From Microbacterium sp. (GTDB taxonomy: Bacteria; Actinomycetota; Actinomycetes; Actinomycetales; Microbacteriaceae), in assembly GCA_031286555.1 (NCBI GenBank), contig JAITUD010000496.1, positions 1 to 5,645 on the forward strand: a stretch of DNA of 5,645 nucleotides, written 5' to 3'. This document shows positions 1 to 4,899 of the stretch, in pieces (the first letter of the stretch is position 1; each line of letters opens with the position of its first letter). The notes beneath the pieces are model-generated. The model saw nothing but the letters and a program-made list of their open reading frames with translations, had not been told where the DNA came from and ran no database searches. The translations under genes and the position numbers were made by a program.

Positions 1-678
1 GAGAAGGCCAAGCGCGAGAACCCGCAGTCGGTCCAGGCGAAGGAGCCGAACCTCGCCGCGATGACCGACAAGGCGATCTCGCTGCTGGAGGGCAAGGGCA
101 AGAAGGGCAAGGGCTTCTACCTGCAGGTCGAGGGCGCGCTCATCGACAAGCGCTCGCACGCGAACGACGCCGCGCAGACGCTCGAGGAGATCAAGGCCTT
201 CGACGACGCGGTGAAGGTCGCGCTCGACTTCGCGAAGAAGGACGGCCACACCCTGGTCATCGTCACCGCCGATCACGAGTGCGCGGGCTTCAACATCATC
301 GAGAAGGGCTCGTTCACCAACGCCGAGGCGGCGAACCCGCCGGTCAACGTGGACGGCGGCAACACCGCGAACAACTCCACCCCCTCGCGTGCCGGCGGCA
401 ACACCAAGGATGCTTCGCGCTCGACCGGCATCGTGAACGGCGCGGGCTCGAACGACCCGCACAACTTCGCCCCGGCGACGTTCCGCACTGCGGACGACCC
501 GAAGGACGTCAAGGACGGCAGCCCCGAGGCGAGCCTGTGGCTGACGTACCTCTCGGGCAACCACACCGGTGCCGACGTGCCGATCTACTCCTACGGCGCG
601 GGCTCGGACAAGATGCAGGGCTCGATCGACAACACCGATCTGTTCGACATCGTCACCGGCGCACTGCGCGTGCGCTGA
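1..678 (+). CDS. phoA: Alkaline phosphatase, PhoA family, C-terminal part (5' end outside window)
   Basis: This is the last 225 codons of a zinc/magnesium phosphomonoesterase that releases phosphate from organic esters; family members are exported. The reading frame is open from base 1, so the N-terminus with the nucleophilic Ser lies upstream. Numbering within the fragment, the stretch FYLQVEGALIDKRSH carries Glu44 (Mg ligand, E. coli Glu322), Asp49 and His53 (Zn1 ligands, Asp327 and His331) and Lys50 (the E. coli-type Lys328). VTADHE carries Asp91 and His92 (Zn2 ligands, Asp369/His370). GNHTGADVP carries His188 (Zn1, His412). The tail NTDLFDIVTGAL matches the family C-terminus. Between His92 and His188 lie 96 residues against 42 in E. 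coli, which indicates an inserted Asn/Gly/Thr-rich loop. A GC hairpin follows the stop. Family assignment is secure. Substrate preference and phosphate regulation cannot be judged without the upstream part. Confidence 0.95.
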   Translation, partial: EKAKRENPQSVQAKEPNLAAMTDKAISLLEGKGKKGKGFYLQVEGALIDKRSHANDAAQTLEEIKAFDDAVKVALDFAKKDGHTLVIVTADHECAGFNIIEKGSFTNAEAANPPVNVDGGNTANNSTPSRAGGNTKDASRSTGIVNGAGSNDPHNFAPATFRTADDPKDVKDGSPEASLWLTYLSGNHTGADVPIYSYGAGSDKMQGSIDNTDLFDIVTGALRVR

Positions 679-686
679 TCCACCCT

Positions 687-715
687 GCGGGGGCGCCCCG
701 ATCGGGCGCCCCCGC
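687..715 (+). terminator. Strong GC hairpin after the alkaline phosphatase gene
   Basis: A perfect 12-bp stem (687-698 with 704-715) closes a 5-nt loop, beginning 8 nt after the phosphatase stop. Only a weak T-containing stretch follows (TTCGGTCTGTCT), so it resembles the U-poor terminators common in high-GC actinobacteria. The next gene's ribosome binding site begins 12 nt after the hairpin, so any readthrough would feed the lipoprotein gene. Confidence 0.75.
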
Positions 716-727
716 TTCGGTCTGTCT

Positions 728-732
728 GGAGA
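728..732 (+). promoter_or_regulatory. Ribosome binding site of the lipoprotein gene
   Basis: GGAGA lies 5 nt before the ATG at 738. It fixes the start of this gene, although the same frame stays open back into the phosphatase gene (to about 279). The upstream frame is a GC-driven shadow: the lipoprotein signal peptide begins exactly at the ATG served by this site. Confidence 0.75.
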
Positions 733-737
733 ACCCC

Positions 738-1244
738 ATGAGACGTCACACGCTCGACCTGGTCGCAGTCACCGCGCTGCTGCTGACCGGATGCTCGGCA
801 ACCGTCGCCCCGCACGCGGAGGATGCCGCATCGCGGCCCGTCATCGCGACGACGCTGCCGGACCTGCCCGCGCCCAGCGGGGAGCCCGAGCTCGCATCGC
901 TGCAGGACCTGCATCCCGTGCCGGGGAAGGTGCCGCTCGCCGCCGGTCCCTTCGACGACCGCTTCGTCGTGCGTGACGTCGTTTTCGACGGCACGACCGT
1001 CACGGGAGAGCTCGAGATCACCTCCGATGTCAGCGACGTGCTCGAGCTGATGGTGGTCGCCGGCTTCTACGACGAGGGCGGACGGATGCTCGGCACCGCG
1101 CGCTTCGAGCAGCACGCGGACGGTGATCATGACCATGCCGGAGTGCCGTCCGAGACGACGGCGTTCCGCATCGAGGTGCCCGCTGAGCTGCGCGGCAAGG
1201 CGGTCGCCGCTGCGATCGGCGTGCCGGTGCTCGTGAACGAGTGA
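738..1244 (+). CDS. Small secreted lipoprotein of unknown function
   Basis: This 168-residue protein is probably anchored to the outer face of the cytoplasmic membrane by a diacylglyceryl cysteine. Residues 1-18 form a short lipoprotein signal (Arg2, Arg3, hydrophobic run ALLLTG) ending in the lipobox LLTGC, with Cys19 as the modified residue. A Pro/Ala/Ser-rich linker covers about 20-70. From about 71 to 168 alternating hydrophobic residues (RFVVRDVVFDG, VTGELEI, LELMVVAGFYDEGGRMLGT, FRIEVPAEL) suggest a small beta-sandwich, similar in pattern to FxLYD-type domains, with the conserved-looking 'FYDEGG'. One loop is rich in His and Asp (HADGDHDH, 126-133) and could bind metal. I do not recognise the family. 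It lies 59 nt after the phosphatase stop, with a hairpin between them, so co-transcription is possible but uncertain. The start rests on the GGAGA site and the lipobox. Confidence 0.85.
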   Translation: MRRHTLDLVAVTALLLTGCSATVAPHAEDAASRPVIATTLPDLPAPSGEPELASLQDLHPVPGKVPLAAGPFDDRFVVRDVVFDGTTVTGELEITSDVSDVLELMVVAGFYDEGGRMLGTARFEQHADGDHDHAGVPSETTAFRIEVPAELRGKAVAAAIGVPVLVNE

Positions 1245-1252
1245 GGCACGCG

Positions 1253-1282
1253 TTCATCGACGACGTTCTCGGGGTGTAGTCT
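1253..1282 (+). promoter_or_regulatory. Possible promoter of the cell wall-binding protein gene
   Basis: TTCATC (1253-1258) and TAGTCT (1277-1282) are separated by 18 nt. The second fits the loose actinobacterial -10 pattern TAnnnT; the first is a poor -35. The expected start, near 1289, would give a leader of roughly 37 nt. No hairpin terminator is visible between the lipoprotein stop and this site, so transcription from upstream could also reach the gene. Confidence 0.35.
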
Positions 1283-1291
1283 CGCGTCCAG

Positions 1292-1318
1292 CGGGCACTG
1301 CCTGCCCGTAGGAAAGGA
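1292..1318 (+). promoter_or_regulatory. Leader hairpin and ribosome binding site of the cell wall-binding protein gene
   Basis: AGGAAAGGA (1310-1318) is a strong purine-rich ribosome binding site 7 nt before the ATG at 1326. Directly upstream is a small inverted repeat, CGGGCA (1292-1297) and TGCCCG (1303-1308), with a 5-nt loop. The hairpin would end 1 nt before the binding site, so it could shape access to it or protect the 5' end; this role is inference. The binding site supports the chosen start. Confidence 0.6.
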
Positions 1319-1325
1319 CGCATAG

Positions 1326-3359
1326 ATGCGCCGAATCGCACTCGTGCTCGCGATGATCGGACTGCTGGTTCCCGCCGCAATAGCGGCATCGCCGCCCGCG
1401 GCGGCAGCCGTCACAATGAGCGGACGGATCGAGCGGGTCGCGGTCGATTTCAGCGGCGGCCCCTACCTGGACATCTACGGGTGGTCCAAGGATCCCCGTG
1501 ACGTGTACACGAACAACAACCTCGTGAAAGTGACCGTCACCGGCCCTGACGGGCGGGCGGTCGCGACCGCATTCAGTCAGCCGTTGCTGTCCACGCAGGC
1601 ATTCCCGAACGGCGTGGACGACCACCCGGACAAAGACCCTCGGTTCGGGAACACCGTGCACCACGGATTCTGGACGAGGGCTGACGTCTCGAAGGCGGGT
1701 GTCTACACGGTATGCGCCCAGGCCGCGCCCGGATACCCCACCCCCTCCGCGGGCAGCTGGACCAGCCTGGGCTGCGCGAAGGTGACTGTACCGGTGCGCA
1801 AGGTCACCGGGGCGATCACTTCGATCGGCGGGCATGCCGGTCAGGCAGGCCTCTACATCGACGGCTGGGCAGCAGACAGCTGGAATGACACCCCCCTGCA
1901 GGCCGACTTCACGGTGGCATATACCGGACCAGCGGGCGTCCCGGCCTGGGATATGCCCCCGCAGGCTCTCACCGGAGGCGTTTCCGTCCAGGATCCGCCG
2001 AAGAACCTTGTGTCCCAGCATCCCGGAGTCGTCGGGATTCGGTCGGTGAACAGGATCATCGATCCTGCGCCTCCCGGCACCTACACGGTATGCGCCCTTT
2101 TCGCAGACAGCGCGGGGGCAGTGAAGAGCACCAAGTCTTGCAAGACGACGACGGTGGTGTCGGCCTATCCCACGACCTCTCTCAGTGTCTCGCCGTCCGG
2201 CACCGTGGCGGTCGGCAGCACGATCCGCTCGCAGCCGGCGACTTGGGCGCCTTCCGGGGCGCAGATCAAGGATCGCCTGATCATCGGCACTGATTTCGAC
2301 GGCGTCGATCTCGATCAGGCGGCGCTTGCCGAAGGCGCACCCGGTACCGCTTTCACCGTGCCGCCGACAGCCGCCGGACACACCGTGTGCTTGGTCGAGA
2401 CCGCGAGCGTCTCCGGCGGTGTGACTGCCGGTCAGAGTGCATGCGCCGACGCGGTCGTCGATGGTGTGCAGTTGAACAGGATCAACGGTGCAGACCGTTA
2501 CGCGACTGCGGCGGCGATCTCGAAGAAGGCGTTTCCCGGAGTCGGGCCGAGCACGGTCTACCTCGCGTCCGGAGCCACGTTCGCCGACGCGCTTTCCGTC
2601 GGACCGGTTGTGGCGAAGACCAGATCTGCTCTGCTGCTGACCAGAGCGAACGTTCTCCCGCCTGCGACGCGCACCGAGATCGTCAGACTTCATCCGAGCC
2701 GGATCGTCGTCGTGGGCGGTGCCGGTGCCGTCACCGACGCCGTGCTCGCACAGCTGCGAACGATCGTGCCGACGGTCACGAGGATCGGTGGTGCCGACCG
2801 ATACGCCACATCACGGGCGGTCATCACGGCGGCGTACCCCGCCGGGTCGTCGTCCCGCGTCCTGGTCGCGACGGGAAGGGACTTCCCCGACGCCGAGGCC
2901 GCGGTTCCGGCCGCTGCGGCCCTCGGAGCCCCGATCATGCTCGTCGATGGAGGCGCTTCTCGCGCCGACGCGGCGACCGTCGCCGCGCTGAAGAGGCTCG
3001 GAGCGAAGCGAGTCACGGTTCTCGGCGGCACAGGTGTGATCAACGCCAGGATGGCAGGTACGTTCGGCACGGAGATCTCCGTGGACAGGGTGGCCGGTGC
3101 CGACCGTTTCGCAACTGCGACGGCGATCGCGAAGCTGGCGTCGCCCGGAAGATCCGCGCACGCCTATCTCGCCTCTTCGTCGGACTTTCCCGATGCGCTC
3201 GCCGCAGCGACTCTCGTCGGCGTCGCCCCGGGCCCGATCTATCTTGGGATACCCCGCTGCGTGCAGCCGGGCACGATTGGGGACATCGTGAGGGTGGGGG
3301 CGACGGAGGTCACCCAGTTGGGAGTGCTAGACCACCCCTACCTCTTTAGTTGCATCTGA
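1326..3359 (+). CDS. Secreted multi-domain surface protein with three cell wall-binding repeats 2
   Basis: This 677-residue exported protein is predicted to sit non-covalently on the cell wall. Residues 1 to about 28 are a Sec signal peptide (MRR, hydrophobic core LVLAMIGLLVPAA, Ala-rich cleavage zone). Two related beta domains follow, about 33-155 and 161-276. They share GW(S/A)xD (YGWSKD, DGWAAD), a YTVCA strand and a second Cys, the pattern of the GWA domains repeated in many secreted actinobacterial proteins. An Ig-like module (about 284-378) carries VGSTI, ATWAPSG and HTVCLVE. Three cell wall-binding repeats 2 begin at Arg385, Arg486 and Arg588 with RINGADRYAT, RIGGADRYAT and RVAGADRFAT, a period of 101-102 residues. 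The last repeat ends abruptly in a degenerate tail with Cys645 and Cys676. All eight Cys fall two per module. There is no LPXTG motif, so wall attachment must rely on the repeats. No catalytic domain is recognised; an adhesive or structural role is inferred. Codon use is less GC-biased than in neighbouring genes. Confidence 0.9.
   Translation: MRRIALVLAMIGLLVPAAIAASPPAAAAVTMSGRIERVAVDFSGGPYLDIYGWSKDPRDVYTNNNLVKVTVTGPDGRAVATAFSQPLLSTQAFPNGVDDHPDKDPRFGNTVHHGFWTRADVSKAGVYTVCAQAAPGYPTPSAGSWTSLGCAKVTVPVRKVTGAITSIGGHAGQAGLYIDGWAADSWNDTPLQADFTVAYTGPAGVPAWDMPPQALTGGVSVQDPPKNLVSQHPGVVGIRSVNRIIDPAPPGTYTVCALFADSAGAVKSTKSCKTTTVVSAYPTTSLSVSPSGTVAVGSTIRSQPATWAPSGAQIKDRLIIGTDFDGVDLDQAALAEGAPGTAFTVPPTAAGHTVCLVETASVSGGVTAGQSACADAVVDGVQLNRINGADRYATAAAISKKAFPGVGPSTVYLASGATFADALSVGPVVAKTRSALLLTRANVLPPATRTEIVRLHPSRIVVVGGAGAVTDAVLAQLRTIVPTVTRIGGADRYATSRAVITAAYPAGSSSRVLVATGRDFPDAEAAVPAAAALGAPIMLVDGGASRADAATVAALKRLGAKRVTVLGGTGVINARMAGTFGTEISVDRVAGADRFATATAIAKLASPGRSAHAYLASSSDFPDALAAATLVGVAPGPIYLGIPRCVQPGTIGDIVRVGATEVTQLGVLDHPYLFSCI
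1422..2153 (+). repeat. Tandem pair of GWA-type domains within the surface protein
   Basis: Two coding units, about 1422-1790 and 1806-2153, encode diverged copies of one domain. Both begin with a basic/hydrophobic strand (RIERVAVDF, GAITSIGGH), continue to a GW(S/A)xD turn and finish with YTVCA and a second Cys (Cys130/Cys150 and Cys256/Cys272). A 17-nt stretch covering the YTVCA codons is identical at 1703-1719 and 2081-2097, although the rest has diverged. Boundaries are approximate. Confidence 0.65.
2478..3356 (+). repeat. Three tandem cell wall-binding repeat 2 units
   Basis: The units start at 2478, 2781 and 3087. Each opens with R-(I/V)-x-G-A-D-R-(Y/F)-A-T, continues with an aliphatic strand and a (F/D)(A/P)DA-type motif (ATFADALS, RDFPDAEA, SDFPDALA), and in the first two ends in a VVVGG or VTVLGG strand-turn. 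The third replaces the GG turn with LGVLDHPY and stops at Cys-Ile. Three tandem copies is the usual number for this family in Gram-positive surface proteins; in well-studied clostridial examples the three form a trimeric wall-anchoring unit. Confidence 0.85.
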
Positions 3360-3385
3360 GCGCGGCCCCCGGCCCGCCCGCCCGC

Positions 3386-3421
3386 ACGGATGCCCCGGAC
3401 CAGACGGTCCGGGGCATCCGT
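3386..3421 (+). terminator. Perfect 16-bp hairpin terminator between convergent genes
   Basis: A perfect 16-bp stem (3386-3401 with 3406-3421) closes the tetraloop AGAC, 26 nt after the surface-protein stop. It is followed by TTTCCC on the + strand, giving a short U-run for + transcription. On the - strand the stem, starting 19 nt past the metY stop, is followed by a G/C-rich stretch without T, so it may slow metY transcription but is less typical in that direction. The stretch just before the stem (3362-3385) is almost pure G and C. Confidence 0.85.
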
Positions 3422-3440
3422 TTCCCTGAGGAGGAGGGAG

Positions 3441-4763
3441 TCAGGCGCGGGCGGCCTCAGTCACGGCGCGGGCGGCGCTGAGGGCCTGCTCGAGGTCGGC
3501 CTTGAGGTCTTCGATGTTCTCCAGGCCCACCGACAGTCGCACCAGGCCCGGCGTGACACCGGCGGTGAGCTGCTGCTCGGGCGTCAGCTGCGCGTGCGTC
3601 GTCGACGCGGGGTGGATGACCAGCGAGCGGACATCGCCGATGTTGGCGAGGTGGCTGAACAGGGTGAGGCTGTTCACGAACTCGCGACCGGCCTCCACGC
3701 CGCCCTTGAGCTCGAACGAGAGCACGGCGCCGACGCCCTTGGGTGCGTACTGGTTCGCCTTGGCGTACCACGGCGAGGACGGCAGGCCCGAGTAGTTCAC
3801 GCTGGCGACGTCGTCGTGGTTCTCGAGCCACTCGGCGATCTCCTGAGCGTTCTGCACGTGGCGCTCGACGCGCAGCGACAGGGTCTCGACGCCCTGGATG
3901 AGGTTCCAGGCGCTCTGCGGGGCGATCGCCGAGCCGAGATCGCGCAGCAGCTGCACGCGGGCCTTGATGATGTACGCGAGCGGATCGCCGACCGCCGCGG
4001 TGTACGAGGCGCCGTGGTACGACGGGTCCGGCACCGTCAGCCCCGGGAACTTGTCCACGTTCTTCGACCACTCGAACGTGCCGCCGTCGATGACGACGCC
4101 GCCGATGGTGGTGCCGTGGCCGCCGAGGAACTTGGTCACGGAGTGCACGATGATGTCGGCACCGTGCTCGAAGGGGCGGATCAGGTACGGGGTGGCGATC
4201 GTGTTGTCGACGATCAGGGGCACGCCGTTCTCGTGGGCGACGTCGGCGACGGCGCGGATGTCGAGCACGTTGATCTGCGGGTTGCCGATGGTCTCGGCGA
4301 ACAGCAGCTTCGTGTTCGGTCGCACGGCCCGACGCCATTCCTCGATGTCGTCCTGGTTCTCGACGAACGTGACCTCGATGCCGAGCTTGGCGAGCGTGTA
4401 CTTGAACAGGTTGTAGGTGCCGCCGTAGATCGAGCTGGAGGCGACGAAGTGGTCGCCGGCCTGCGCGATGTTCAGGATGGCGAAGGTGGAGGCCGCCTGA
4501 CCGCTGGAGAGCACCAGCGCGCCGGTTCCGCCCTCGAGCGCGGCGAGGCGCTGCTCGAGCACATCCTGGGTGGGGTTCTGGATGCGGGTGTAGATGTTTC
4601 CGAACTCGGCCAGGGCGAAGAGGTTCGCGGCGTGGTCGGCGTTGTCGAACACGTACGACGTGGTCTGGTAGATCGGCGTCGCACGGGCCTTGGTGACGGG
4701 ATCTGGTGCGGCGCCGGAATGGATCTGCTTGGTCTCGAAACGCCAGTTCTCAGCTGCGGACAT
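3441..4763 (-). CDS. metY: O-acetylhomoserine sulfhydrylase (O-acetylhomoserine aminocarboxypropyltransferase)
   Basis: This cytosolic pyridoxal-phosphate enzyme condenses O-acetylhomoserine with sulfide to give homocysteine and acetate, the direct sulfhydrylation route to methionine. The 440 residues match the usual family length of about 430-445. Visible landmarks of the Cys/Met metabolism PLP family are TPIYQTTSYVF (29-39), the phosphate-contacting YTR (58-60) followed by NPT, LSSGQAA (85-91), SSSIYGGTYNLF (109-120), FAETIGNP (155-162), VDNT with Asp186 for the cofactor ring nitrogen, and SVTKFLGGHG with Schiff-base Lys211. The long insert GGTFEWSKN...FPGL and the C-terminal SLVIHPASTTH are typical of the sulfhydrylase subgroup rather than of cystathionine synthases or lyases. 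The ATG at 4763 is preferred over an in-frame start at 5096: family homology begins within MSAAENWRFETKQIHSG, a GGGGG site lies 6 nt upstream, and the longer form would overlap the divergent gene. No methionine gene is seen next to it. Confidence 0.95.
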   Translation of the reverse strand: MSAAENWRFETKQIHSGAAPDPVTKARATPIYQTTSYVFDNADHAANLFALAEFGNIYTRIQNPTQDVLEQRLAALEGGTGALVLSSGQAASTFAILNIAQAGDHFVASSSIYGGTYNLFKYTLAKLGIEVTFVENQDDIEEWRRAVRPNTKLLFAETIGNPQINVLDIRAVADVAHENGVPLIVDNTIATPYLIRPFEHGADIIVHSVTKFLGGHGTTIGGVVIDGGTFEWSKNVDKFPGLTVPDPSYHGASYTAAVGDPLAYIIKARVQLLRDLGSAIAPQSAWNLIQGVETLSLRVERHVQNAQEIAEWLENHDDVASVNYSGLPSSPWYAKANQYAPKGVGAVLSFELKGGVEAGREFVNSLTLFSHLANIGDVRSLVIHPASTTHAQLTPEQQLTAGVTPGLVRLSVGLENIEDLKADLEQALSAARAVTEAARA

Positions 4764-4769
4764 GAGTTT

Positions 4770-4774
4770 CCCCC
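4770..4774 (-). promoter_or_regulatory. Ribosome binding site of metY
   Basis: On the - strand GGGGGAAA precedes the ATG at 4763, with 6 nt between the G-run (4770-4774) and the start. It is less canonical than AGGAGG but is the only purine-rich stretch at the right distance. It supports the 440-residue form over the longer open frame. Confidence 0.6.
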
Positions 4775-4814
4775 AGGGGTGGAAGCGGGTGAGTGCGGCG
4801 GATGCCTTCCAGCG

Positions 4815-4841
4815 AGAGTACGGAAGAACGGTCTCTGTCAA
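4815..4841 (-). promoter_or_regulatory. Likely metY promoter with consensus -35
   Basis: On the - strand a perfect TTGACA (4836-4841) is followed after 15 nt by TACTCT (4815-4820), which fits the actinobacterial TAnnnT -10 pattern. The 15-nt spacer is shorter than the usual 17, so either the -10 box is slightly misplaced or the promoter is modest. A start near 4808 would leave a leader of about 45 nt. Confidence 0.5.
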
Positions 4842-4887
4842 CAAGGAGCGGGAAATGTGACGTAACAACCCGGCGCCTGGAACCACG

Positions 4888-4893
4888 TACGGT
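4888..4893 (+). promoter_or_regulatory. Possible -10 box for a leaderless dehydrogenase transcript
   Basis: TACGGT (4888-4893) fits TAnnnT and ends 6 nt before the ATG at 4900, so transcription would start at or next to the start codon. Only a poor ribosome binding candidate exists (GGTGGA, 4891-4896, 3 nt from the ATG). Leaderless genes with this spacing are common in Actinobacteria. No good -35 is visible. Confidence 0.4.
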
Positions 4894-4899
4894 GGACTC

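Noticed and set aside
1254..2693. 479-codon open frame on the - strand opposite the surface-protein gene
   Set aside because: The product is Arg/Gly-rich and featureless, with no ribosome binding site seen; the opposite strand carries clear domain repeats and a signal peptide.
2387..3349. 320-codon + strand frame within the surface-protein gene
   Set aside because: It is extremely Arg-rich, and its apparent repeats only reflect the cell wall-binding repeats read in a shifted frame.
4780..4811. Inverted repeat TGGAAG/CTTCCA upstream of metY
   Set aside because: The arms are only 6 bp with a 20-nt loop, and the predicted transcription start falls inside one arm; it is compatible with chance.
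3390..4865. 491-codon open frame on the + strand opposite metY
   Set aside because: It runs through the terminator hairpin and mirrors metY. Its translation is Val/Gly/Arg/Asp-rich with no domain pattern, as expected opposite a GC-biased gene.
4764..4899. SAM riboswitch or other methionine-responsive leader before metY
   Set aside because: The likely transcript start near 4808 leaves only about 45 nt of leader, too short for a known SAM riboswitch fold, and no conserved core is visible.
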